Shown here: one piece after another, positions 49,027 through 59,273 of the stretch
How the letters are laid out: each line of letters begins with the position of its first letter
Numbering within the stretch: the first letter of the stretch is position 1
From: Hermatobates lingyangjiaoensis
Taxonomy: Eukaryota; Arthropoda; Insecta; Hemiptera; Hermatobatidae
Direction: 5' to 3'
Length of the DNA stretch: 64,000 bases
Assembly (NCBI GenBank): GCA_026182355.1
Contig: JAPFBL010000008.1
Coordinates: 3,134,501 to 3,198,500, forward strand
Translations under genes and position numbers: made by a program
The notes under the pieces: model-generated
What the model saw: the letters and a program-made list of their open reading frames with translations, nothing else
Database searches by the model: none
Told to the model about the DNA's origin: nothing

Positions 49027-50639
49027 ACTTTACTATAAGTAAAGTATAGTGATCGTGAATAAATTCGATCTCGAGATTTTGACGAAATTACATGTTTTGA
49101 GGTCCCAGGAGTCGTTTTATGAGGTTTTTACGATGATGTCTGTGTGTGTGTGGGTGGGTGGGTGAGTGTGTTAGCATTGCTTGTTACCACGCTACGGTCC
49201 AGAATCTTTGATGGATCAAGTTGATATTTTACACAAAAATGGGCCTATAAAGACGAAGATCCCTATTGTTTGGGAAGAATTATGCATGATGGAAAAGTCA
49301 CTTTTTTTGCCAAAAACCGTTTTTTAGAAAACATTTATTTCTCCTAAAGTGATAACCCTAGAGTTTTGAAATTTTGACATTATCTTTGAGGTTTTAAATG
49401 CAACAAACGAAAAATATATTCAGAATTTTAAAACAATAGGAAATATTTTTTTTTTTTCATTAAAATGTACATATTTTGACTAATAATTCAATTTCAAACC
49501 TTGTGAGAGCGATGCAAGCCATACTGTTTGACGGACAAGAATGAAACTATGCCTATAAATAGAACATTATGTGTAGAATGACTTGAGATATTTTTTTTTA
49601 AAATTACATTCTCTAATGGGGCGTTACAGTACGATTTCTGTTTTCAGAAAATGTTTTTTTGACGCTAAACGGCTGATTAAAAAATAATGAAAATTTGACC
49701 AAAAATGGGACAAAAAATTAGCAATTCATAAAAAAAAATCATGAAGTTTCATTTATTGGAAAGAGCAATAACGATATAAAAACTGTTTGTTTATCTTAGA
49801 GTAAGAGATCACCTGCTATACTTGTCGAATTTTTTATATTCTTTTTCATTGTTTACTTTGACTTAGAAATTTTTTGAGCGATTCCACTGAGATAAAATTG
49901 ATATTTATAAGGGAACAATTTAAATTGTTTATTGACTTATATGAGATGTAAGAGGAATAATATTGTGCATGAAAATGATAACACACAGTCAGAAAAAATT
50001 CGTATATATATTATTTGACGAAGGGGAAGGAAAATGATCTTATTAAATACTAAGAAGCCATAAAATTCAAAGTATAATAATTCTGTAAAAAGCCAAAAAT
50101 GTAAAAGATAATTCAAAGTTGAAATCTTTCGTTTAGAGGTTAATAAATGTAATTATCGTACATCTTTAATTATAAATCACCTTAAAACAACATTTTCTTC
50201 GCTGTTTATGATGTTTTTCAGAGAAAAAAAGAGTATTTTCCTGTTTTAAATTGGAAAATTTTACTTTAATATTCAATGTAGAAGGATGTCAAGTAAACGA
50301 TGTAAGAAATCCACTGGCTATTTGAACAAAAGCCATGATCTCTTGTAGGAGAATATTTCGTTTCTAGAAATGTTCACATGGGTTTTTCAAAAATGTTATT
50401 ACTGCTGTAGTTATACTAATGAAATTATTTGCATCAGCTGTGTGATATACAAAAATAAGCTTATATATTGATATGTCCTTCAATCACTATCTCTACTACC
50501 TCAGGAATGAAAGAATAATAATCATATCCCATTTAGATGTTTACATTATACCTAAAAGAGACGTTATATATTACATACTCATGAAATTTGATATTAAGTT
50601 ACTTATAGTAAAGTTGAGTGTAGGCCACTCCAGATTTTT
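49027..50639 (+). mobile_element. 1.6-kb non-autonomous repeat, copy C (tandem with B)
   Basis: It begins at the base after copy B's terminal T-run, with no spacer, giving a head-to-tail pair. It has the same termini as copy B but only a GGGTGGGTGGGTG block, with point differences and small indels throughout. Right after it, at 50,640, a different element follows (AAACACGAAAACG, TTTAATTTGTGTCTAAAGAA), related to the 21-kb foldback. Confidence 0.88.
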
Positions 50640-51110
50640 GTATTTGTTTTTGAATGATTGTATTATTCTTATCTTTCCTCTGTAGGCTAATGGAAAAGGT
50701 TTTAAATAAACACGAAAACGTTTACACTGAGAGTTTAATTTGTGTCTAAAGAATTAACCGAGTCCTGATAAATTTGATTATATCTATGATGATTTAGATA
50801 TAGATATCATAGGATTTCACAAAAAAACACGCGAAATAAAGATCAATGTCTAATGGACAATAAGAAATCGGAAAAATGACTTGACAAAACAAGTGATCTC
50901 AGTGATCTTTTCATTTTTCCTGTATTTTAGACATTGATATAAATATATATGTATATATATACAAACCAATTAAAAAGGAATAAGTCACTTCTATATTTCG
51001 CCAATCATCGTCATCAGGAGGCGAAGAGTCCTGGTGGAAGGTAGAGAGGTGACTGAACATGATCAGCAACAGCAAGATATATCTAAATATAAATATATAC
51101 AACATAAATG
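50640..51110. mobile_element. Run of TA-bounded element fragments
   Basis: Fragments include AACACGAAAACGTTTACACT (50,709), ACACGCGAAATAAAGATCAA (50,828) and, on the minus strand, CTCCTGATGACGATGATTGG then CGAAATATAGAAGTGACTTA (51,021-50,982) beside ATATATATGTATATATATAC (50,942-50,961). Each matches the outer end or core of another element in the window. Confidence 0.55.
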
Positions 51111-51329
51111 TATATTTATATTGAAATGTATTTCAAAAGTGAGTCATAGTATTTAATTTTTTTTTTGTTTTCTTTTTTTAATCAATGTATGAGTTATATA
51201 CATAAGTATCTGATCAATATTAATATGACGGTATCTTAAATATTGCCGACGACAGTTGTCATAATAAGAAATGTTGAGGTGAAGATGTTAGAATAGTCGG
51301 ATGTAAATGGTTGAAGCTGATTAAGAAAT

Positions 51330-51760
51330 ATCGGAATTCGGTGCCAGCAGGCTGCCAGACCAGTTGATTAGCTGGGGAAGGTTGCACGTGGTCGACACAT
51401 GTCTTCATGATACAATCAATTAGCCCTCTTTCTTTTTAATCCTTTATCTTGACTGTTTCCCTGGCCTGACTACCTCTCACTAGGTCACTTTTCCCCATTG
51501 TCTGAATCTAAACTGGAAGCGCTAGCACAGTAGGAACAATGTTCACCGAGACCTATTGTTTCTTAGTCTCTTCACTCCATTGTCTAATTACCTTCCTCTT
51601 GTTTTGTCTTGCTCCTCTCTGCCAAGTGTCTGTGAATCCTTTTAAAGACACGAGTCTACTACTTCTCATTTTCCCCTAATTAAAAGATTGCGCCTCTGCT
51701 TGCTTCTTTATCAAACGGAATCCTCGTGTTATATCTCTTACTTAAAAGAAGCTACCTTAA
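51330..51760. promoter_or_regulatory. Candidate enhancer with clustered Sox-type sites
   Basis: GC-richer, non-repetitive and non-coding in all frames. Sox-type cores cluster in 90 bases: CCATTGT 51,495-51,501, ACAATG 51,536-51,541, CTATTGTT 51,553-51,560 and CCATTGT 51,577-51,583, the last one base from TAATTA (51,585-51,590). This is motif reading only; what it would control is unknown. Confidence 0.3.
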
Positions 51761-52049
51761 GCAGAATTATAACAGACACATCATAATGTAAACAACTTTT
51801 AAAATATACAGTGATATAGCATCAGTCATGAAAAAGGTCAATGACTGCAGCCGACACAAAACCTACTACTAGTGTTCAAAAATAGTTATCCTTTTACTAT
51901 TTCGTTAACTATTATGTGCTTATATTATTTTTTATTTGAAATTAAATTGTTTCTAATTTTTTAATATATGCTATTAACTTTATTTTTACTTTTATTCCCT
52001 TCTACATGAAATATTAACTAATTCAATTATTTTTTTCAGGCCAGAATAT

Positions 52050-52150
52050 TTATATATTGTTTCAACGGAAATACATGTTTTGAGGTCTCCTGATTCCAGT
52101 AAGAAAGGTTTCGGAAATTATTATGTATATGTATCTGTGTGGGTGTGTGT
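52050..52150 (+). repeat. Diverged fragment of the 1.6-kb repeat
   Basis: ACGGAAATACATGTTTTGAG then GTCTCCTGATTCCAG followed by a GTGTGGGTGTGTG block matches the region 50-150 bases from the 5' end of copies B and C. Confidence 0.6.
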
Positions 52151-52689
52151 TTCTGTGTTTTGAGTTTGTGTATGTGAGTTTGTGTGTGAACGTTTTGCTT
52201 TTTGATATTTCTATGCCGTGGGTGACGCAGAAATGTGATGTGTGTCATGTACAAACCCTTGAATGTTTGTGTGTGTTTATGTTTTACACATGGTTTATAT
52301 GTGTGTGATGGCAAAATTTATAAAATGAATTGTAAGAAGTCATTATTTATAAAGTAATAGAAAATTGAAATGATCTGCCTACGCTATTTTAGATGTATTT
52401 TGAAATAAATTCTAATACTTCAAGTACAAATCTAAGACAAATATTTGAATTGACAGAAAACAATTCAGTCGACTTTTGTTTGGCTTCACCGATAATTGAT
52501 ATGTTTGTTCCAATCAGGAATTACATAACTATTTTAAGCCCAATTATTTTATTTTATACTTTGCCAAAATAGTCCCAGACGAAATTAAGTTATATCAAAA
52601 ATAATAAAGGCAAATAGTTCTAATTTAACAGTCGAAGTCTGATTGAAATCGTCTATTCATTGGATTTTCATAGCCAAAGTAAATTTAAG

Positions 52690-53330
52690 AACAAACATAA
52701 GAGCTCTTATAGTAGTGAGTGACACCAATTTTTAAAGTTGGTTATTGGTATTTAAGGATGGATAAATATACAAAAAAGAACCGATAATTAAAATAGGCTA
52801 TTTCAGTAAGGAGTAATAGCAACTCTAGACTAAATTATTTTAAAATTTATATCCTGAAATATATGAATTATTTGTAAAAATGTATAGGTTTTTGTGTCAG
52901 AGAGGTTTAATATTGGCTAATAATATCTTGGTTGACCAAATAAGTGAAGAAATTTTAAAATGGGTGCATGGAGTTGAAATGAGCTATAAATCAATAGACA
53001 CCGATGTAAATGAAGGTGATGCAAACACTACTCACAGGAGTTTCTGAATTCACTTAATGACTCAGTTTTTCCTTACATACTAAATAAAAATAAATTTTGG
53101 TATTACTATTGTTCTATTTGGTAACCTGAATCTTCTAAATCTATGCCGTAGAAAAGGTTTAAAAGTAATATTATTACGACATTCATTCTAACAACGCCAG
53201 CAGAGGGGAAAATTTTGCAATTCCTCGCATTCCAATGGTACCAATCGACTTGGCTTTCCAGTTCAAGAGTCTCAAGTTTCCACAGGTAGTCGTGATTTTT
53301 TGACCCTCTGGTAGTTAAAACTCAAAACAG
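52690..53330 (+). pseudogene. Helitron helicase relic, middle domain
   Basis: In the plus strand, shifting frames give helicase blocks in order: LCQRGLILANNILVDQISEE, ILKWVHGVEMSYKSIDTD, a gap, VTNLNLLNLCRRKGLKV (family form: RNL-P--GLCNGTRL-V), then IPRIPMVPIDLAFQFK and SLKFP (family form: IPRI---P-D-PF-FKR-QFPV). Motif order and spacing match the part of Helitron RepHel between motifs IV and V. Stops and frameshifts are frequent. No 5'-TC or 3'-CTAG terminus was identified nearby. Confidence 0.75.
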
Positions 53331-54041
53331 AACTCTGGAATAGCCTACATAAAGACCATTGATAGTCAGCTTTACTAAGTTATTTGTTTTAATGAAGTTC
53401 AATCCGTTTTAACTTAATAAGTATAACCCGATGGAGTTAAATAATTATACTTTTAGTGTAATATTTTCTCTTCCAGCGTTGTAAATTTAAGAAACTTTTA
53501 ACAATACTTAGTTTAACAAGTATGTATTAATTAAATTGAATTTAAATAATGACATGATTAAATATACAATTTAAAGTTACTAAATACTCAAATTGATATT
53601 TCCACTTTTGATATAAAAATGAAAAAATACATTTCAATCAGATTCAATCATCAGATTCTTGCTTCAATCAGATTCAATCATAAGTCAACATTTTTATACC
53701 ATACTACCTTTTCTTGTTACTAGTAAAATGTGGTATTTGTAGTTGGTAAAAACAACAAATTTTGAAATCTTATAAATTTTAGTTCTGGAGGGAAAAATAG
53801 TGTCTAAAATATTTTTTGTGGTAAAAAATGTTTTCAAAAATGCAAAAATGAACAACATTTATCAGTCATCCACAATATTAAAACTCTTTTTGGATATAAT
53901 ATAAAACACAGGTCAAGGTGTGTGAACTGTGCTCATTTACAAATAGTTCACGTAAACTTGTATATAAACTTATGTGATTTTTCCTTTTTGTTTTTATATA
54001 TAATATTCTATTTTTTACCATTATTATATATATATATGTAT

Positions 54042-54295
54042 GGTTCAATATAGACAAAAAAACATAGAGGAATCAAAAGAACACACTTACAGTCTCTAAT
54101 TTTCAGTTTGAACCGTCTTCAGGAGAGATAAGAGAGGGAATTCAAGCGCACTAGTTCAGAGACGGTTGGAGACCCTCCCTCCCTTCCCTCTCTTTTCTCT
54201 CCTGAAGACGGTTCAAACCGAAAATTAGAGACTGTAAGTGTGTACTTTTTTCTATGTTTCTCTATGTTCTCTATGTTTTTTTTGTCTATATTGAA
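54042..54295. mobile_element. Foldback, CTGAAGACGGTTCAAACC family
   Basis: Arms 54,042-54,140 and 54,184-54,295 are reverse complements with a few differences (GTTCAATATAGACAAAAAAA outermost, AGTCTCTAATTTTCAGTTTG, TCTTCAGGAGAGA). The right arm carries CTGAAGACGGTTCAAACC then GAAAATTAGAGACTG. A one-arm relative of the CTGATGATGTTTAAACCGAA / GACTGTAAGTGTG box lies at 23,219-23,260. TA arrays flank it at 54,024-54,040 and 54,339 on. Confidence 0.8.
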
Positions 54296-54337
54296 CTATA
54301 TTTGTCCGTTTTGGATCGTATTTCCAACGAAAAAGTG

Positions 54338-54384
<47 letters not shown>

Positions 54385-54388
<4 letters not shown>

Positions 54389-54563
54389 ATGATCAAACCA
54401 CAATAAGAAATGGGAAAACAAGACTAAGATCTTTCAACCGTAACAAGCGGTCTTCGTCAGAGTCAAAAACCCAACTGAACCTTGACTCTGACGAAGACCG
54501 CTTGTTACGGTTGAAAGATCTTAGTCTTGTTTTCCCATTTCTTATTGTGGTTTGATCATTGAT
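54385..54563. mobile_element. Perfect foldback, 82-bp arms, between TA arrays
   Basis: 54,385-54,466 and 54,482-54,563 are exact reverse complements by my reading, with a 15-base loop. The arm runs ATCAATGATCAAACCACAAT, AAGAAATGGGAAAACAAG, ACTAAGATCTTTCAACCG, TAACAAGCGGTCTTCGTC, AGAGTCAA. TA arrays lie at 54,331-54,386 and 54,595-54,640. Older one-armed or imperfect relatives are at 10,200, 12,660, 21,010 and 27,297. No ORF. Confidence 0.88.
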
Positions 54564-54589
54564 TGTTGTTTCACGTGTTTATGTGAAAT

Positions 54590-54594
<5 letters not shown>

Positions 54595-54642
<48 letters not shown>

Positions 54643-54757
54643 CCAGTTGCTGTTTGCTTCTCAAGGCCAGTACTTCGTACTTCTTCCTGATGACGAAGGA
54701 TGTCGAAATATCGATGTGAGTTCTGTTGTAACTTTCTCTGTTGTTTCCTATGTGTTA

Positions 54758-54790
<33 letters not shown>
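54595..54790. mobile_element. TA-bounded CTGATGA-box element
   Basis: Two long TA arrays (54,595-54,640 and 54,759-54,790) enclose about 120 bases with CTTCCTGATGACGAAGGATG then TCGAAATATCGATGTGAG. The ORF read through it on the minus strand is TA repeat plus this core, not a gene. Confidence 0.7.
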
Positions 54791-54792
<2 letters not shown>

Positions 54793-56341
54793 GAAGTACA
54801 AATACGAAGGAAAGTAAAGTTCAGTGTAAAGAAATACACTTACTAACTTTAATTTTGGAAAAATCCATCTTCAGGAGAGAAAAGAAATGGGGATCAAACC
54901 CTCAAGATGTCTAACTGAAGGTAACCGAAGGGTCAAAGTGAGTTAATGTTTAACTGAATTTGAATTGAGTGTGTACATATATCTATTTACAACGTTTCAT
55001 TTTCCCTTCACCAGTGATTTTTTTTCTTATAATTCTATTATTTTTCGTCATGGAGTCTTTTTTATTTGTTATTACTTCCTGTTTGATTTATTATTTGCGT
55101 TTTATCTCTGTCATTTCTTTTCTTTAATTTTATTTTTATTGTTTTATTATGGTTTAATAATCTAAATTATCTATTAATTTTTTTTATTTATTTCCACCTT
55201 TTTGTGTTTTCTTTTTAAATGTATTTTTTATGATCCAAGTCTTTTTTTACCTCTTATAATTTGCCACTACTTTTTTGAAACTAGTTCTTCTTAATCGACC
55301 ACACGAGTGACTGCACTGTTTTATTTTTAACAATGTTTGTATACAGGAAGGACTAGTACCAAAATTATCACTAATATATATATACCAATATATATATTTG
55401 TAAATTTTGGTAGTAGTCCTTCCTTAACACATACATTTTTGAAAATGTATACAAAATTAAAATACAAATTTTAATAAAGTATACTTCCTATAGTGGACAT
55501 GTTTAAAATGACCAACATTCATCTTTAGGACGTGAATAACTTTTTGGGTGAATTTTCTGGTTTATTACATATGGAAAGGGAAGTCAGTGGGGATTGTTGT
55601 TCTTCAAGTTTAAGATAAGCTGGTTCGTTAATCCTATGGGGGGGTTACCATTGCATAGTTAATATTAAACACATAATATCAGTTCGTGTTGAAGTTGGGT
55701 GACACCCGAAAACGGCCCGAGATCTACGGCAGTAATGTACGAGGTAATACGGTATATTATGTGTTTAATATTAATAATACTAACCTCTGTGGTAATGATG
55801 AAATGCATGAACATTGCATAGTTGCTGTCAATATTAAAGATTGACAACCACGAAATATCTGGCCTCACTGTGGCCAGATCTTCTTATCTCTTCTTGCTAA
55901 CTTTAGATGTTAAAATTTAAAGTGAGGTTTTGTATTGTTTTTCAAGAAGTTTTTTTGTGTTTAATTAATAAATCGTTAATAGACTTATCTTTAAGGAAAA
56001 TATGTGTTAATAAATTTGAGATTCCTAATGTAGAATCAAACGAATAGAGTAATTCGCAACATACATAACTGAATTGTGAACAAAGCGGTTGATATACACT
56101 TTTTGTATATCTAAATTACAATGATTGTAAAAAGACAGCTAGAAAACAAATTTAGTTCACTCTTAAGTGAAAAATAAGTGGGAAATGTCCATACTGTTGA
56201 GTACTAAAAATGATTAATTTCGATTTTGTGTAAACAAGCTCTAAAACTTTAATGTTACTTAATAGTAAAAGTAATCTTAATTATAATAGGGAATAGTAAA
56301 TAGAGAATCACTGTATTAGTCGTGAAATACTATTTTAATGT
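54791..56341. other. Intergenic stretch before TULIP gene B
   Basis: It contains a small foldback at 55,341-55,424 (arms GGAAGGACTAGTACCAAAAT and complement) and another at 55,665-55,771 (arms ATTAAACACATAATAT), plus very T-rich DNA. No coding exon was recognised. Confidence 0.55.
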
Positions 56342-56551
56342 TTAATGATGAATGAATTCCTTAAGCCATTCAATGATCTCTTGGAGAGTCTTGCCCTTTG
56401 TGATCTTGTTGGCTTCCTCCATGACAAACTTGGACACCTTCTCACTAACCAGTTCCTCATTGTTCTGGAGGAAGGAAAGAAGTTGTTTGTTGAAGAGGTC
56501 TTCAAGTTCTTGTTCAGTTACACCCTCAACATCGAGCCCTTGGATGGAGAA
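56342..56551 (-). CDS. TULIP protein gene B, terminal exon (paralog of gene A)
   Basis: 210 bp encoding 69 residues and a stop: FSIQGLDVEGVTEQELEDLF, then NKQLLSFLQNN, EELVSEKVSKFVMEEANKI, TKGKTLQEIIEWLKEFIHH. It aligns without gaps to exon 5 of gene A (38/69 identical by eye; conserved FxxxGLxVEG, EDLxNK, VMEEANK/VKEEANK, KGK, EWLKEFIH). The acceptor is TTCTTTTCAG, phase 0, as in gene A. The cysteine of gene A is a leucine here, so this part has none. ATTAAA overlaps the stop and may serve as the polyadenylation signal. The ATG-containing extension of this frame upstream of 56,551 is intronic. Role: secreted hydrophobic-ligand carrier, by family. Confidence 0.9.
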   Translation of the reverse strand, partial: FSIQGLDVEGVTEQELEDLFNKQLLSFLQNNEELVSEKVSKFVMEEANKITKGKTLQEIIEWLKEFIHH

Positions 56552-56706
56552 CTGAAAAGAATCAAACACTGGTTAGAACACAATTATCAAAGGTTTTAAA
56601 CATTTCTATATCATCTTCAGATTATGAGTCAAATAATTGAATTTTTGCGTATCGAAGAGTTTGATAGCAATCTCTGGCTTCACATAGCTAGGAAACATAA
56701 CAACTC

Positions 56707-56708
<2 letters not shown>

Positions 56709-56751
<43 letters not shown>
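56709..56751. repeat. (TA)n microsatellite
   Basis: About 21 pure TA units in the last intron of gene B, 160 bp upstream of the terminal exon. No foldback is attached, unlike the TA arrays at 54.3-54.8 kb. Confidence 0.93.
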
Positions 56752-56754
<3 letters not shown>

Positions 56755-57449
56755 TAAATAAAGAAAAACAGGCCCCATAATTTAGTTTAAAGTCATGAAA
56801 ATTGGCAGTATTGACTGTATTACTTTCTCATAAAAATATTCAATGCTACCGATTTTTATACTATCTTAAAACAACTATCATAACCTGTTTTTCTTATTAT
56901 TTTTACTATTTGATTTCACTTTTTCCGACGATGTATAATACGAAATGATGTTAGAAAAACTTTTATAAATGAGGTTTGTTTTATTTATTCAGTTGTCTTT
57001 TAAATTTTTTCTTATAAACTATCTTTGCTGTTGTACTCGTTTCATAATAAATTATTAATTTAATTACTTATATAAGAATTTATAAAATTTATTTTCAATC
57101 TTCTAAAGGTGTTAGAGATGAAGGTTGGGTGGTTTGAAAAAGTAATTAAAAAAATTATAAGAATATAATAATGTCATTGTTTTTAAATAAACATATATCA
57201 GAGTAGGGTTGTTTCCGAAATAAAGGATATAGATATATAATAATAACTCTGAAACGACCTGTTAACAACACTCTTCTATGTTTTTGACTTTATATTGTTT
57301 TTGAGTCGTATATATTGACACATACTTTGTACATAGTATGTCAATGTCATAGATTATATTGAGATATAATGAAAATCGCCACTAAAAGTAAAATCAGAAA
57401 AGAAATGTACTTGAACATTTTCCTATTTTTTTTATTGATTTTTGTGATT

Positions 57450-58050
57450 ATTTTCTTGATTATAGAGTGACGTGTGTGCACTACTTGTGCATAATATGAA
57501 ATGGAGCTAAAGCAGGTGCTGTAGGGGATTTGGATGATTGTTGGGAGTTTTTCTTGCTTTGTTGACGTGCGTGATTGCCTTAATGGCGTGTGAATAATCA
57601 GTACCGGACTGTTACTTGTTAGCGGGGGTTTGCGAAGTCAGATGATGAGTAGTTTATTAACGCTGATCGCCGAGGGATGTGGTTTTTGTGCTAACAGACC
57701 CCGGTGGTAGTGCAATTAGCGATGCGCCTGTGATTACAGAGCGATTTGTCGGGGCTCCCTGATTAAGGCCGGCCCATTGTTTGGTCGGCTGGATTAGTAG
57801 GGACATGTGGCTGCCAGCCCCCACTGGCCACCATTGTCCACTATCACTTGCTTTATCTATTAAATTAAGGATAATGCTGCGCTCCGGCCAGTCAATACAC
57901 AACTGCCTTGTTTCACTCCCCTTTCAATAGGGCTGTTATAAGCAGGTTATTTATCCTACGTCCCGCTGGCAATCTCCACTCTCCACCGGTCCACGCAACA
58001 CAACCACTACCAATTTATCTGTGTCCTCCTGAACAAAACCCTTCCAGCTA
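57450..58050. promoter_or_regulatory. GC-rich non-coding island, candidate enhancer
   Basis: Clearly less AT-rich than the surrounding intron, free of repeats seen elsewhere in the window, and interrupted by stops in every frame except a chance 81-codon minus-strand ORF with no family look. It contains homeodomain/Otx-type and Sox-type cores (CAATTAGCG 57,713, CTGATTAAGG 57,761, GGATTAGTAGG 57,791, CCATTGTCC 57,832). The reading as regulatory DNA is inference. Confidence 0.35.
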
Positions 58051-59273
58051 TCATCCTGACCGTAATCAAAACTGCCATATTTAAGAAGCAGTATATCCTG
58101 GAATACACCCAACATTTATTTCTCAGCCTTTTAACTAATAATTACCCTGAAGATTATCACACATTAAAATGCTGTCAGACTACCAAAACTACTAAATTAT
58201 AGTCAAATATTTCTCATCATTATTAATAATTTTCTGATAATTTTATCTATTATGAAAGCCACAAACTGAAATACTATGAATAATAGGGAATCCTGAATCC
58301 GTTATTTCTTCCTGTTTTTTTTTGGTAGGCTACAAATTATGACTACAATAATCCTTTAGTTCAGCTTCAGCTTCGTACACGATATGGTACGATATAATTT
58401 TGAATAAGATTTTAAAGTATACTAAATATGGAAATCCTAATTTATGTAGTACTCACTAAACATTAATACACTAAGATGGATTATAGAATGTAAAGAATAC
58501 TGCACATTACACTAATGTGCACAAAGGTAGACTAGGAAAAGTAGAGGGTGTTGTGCATAACAGCACTGAACACTATTAATAAATTACTAATTGTTGAGGT
58601 TACTATGCACAACACTAATGAACAGTAAAGACTGGTTTCCCAGACAAGCAATTATGGATTACCATCTTTTTAAAAATCAAGGAAGAAAAAAAGTAAAATA
58701 CTGAATTTATATAAACACTTTGGTTTAGCATCACGAGGAGCTCATCAATGGAATCGTTTCTCATTGTAAGACATATAAGCCCTTGATGAAATAAGCAAAC
58801 AAGCTTCTATTGTATTTGTTGCCTTTTATCTTACAAACCCTTCACCTAATTAGTCTCCTATAAGGAGAGAGCCTGGAGGGATCCAGGATTACGGCACAAA
58901 GATCTTCTCTACTTATTTGATCACCCTAACAGCTCAGCGACTCGATCACTACCAACCTTACAAAAGATATTACCCCTCCTCCCCCAACAATCTGTTTAAT
59001 TTCCCTTTTAATTAGAAAACAATTCAGGTCGCTGGTCGGAGACACTTCTTTTATCCTTCTTAATTAAAAATACTTTTTTCCTCCTAACAGTTTCTAAAAC
59101 GCTAAAAGAACACTGATTTTAAATTAATTAAAATATTAATAATTGTTATTTTTTTCATAATTTAAAAAAAAGAATAATTATAATGCTTATTATTAAATAT
59201 TTCACAATAATGAGGTTGCATACATCCTTTGAACTATAAATTAATTAAAATTTAAAAAGTAAATAGTTGATCC

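Noticed and set aside
54481..54563. Full hammerhead ribozyme in the CTGACGAAGACCGC family
   Set aside because: Two bases (AG) intervene before the hairpin and one (T) after it, so the catalytic core cannot form in the standard way; only the looser family-wide resemblance is reported.
57657..57902. 81-codon minus-strand ORF in the GC-rich island
   Set aside because: No recognisable domain, no start context or splice logic, and the length is expected by chance at higher GC.
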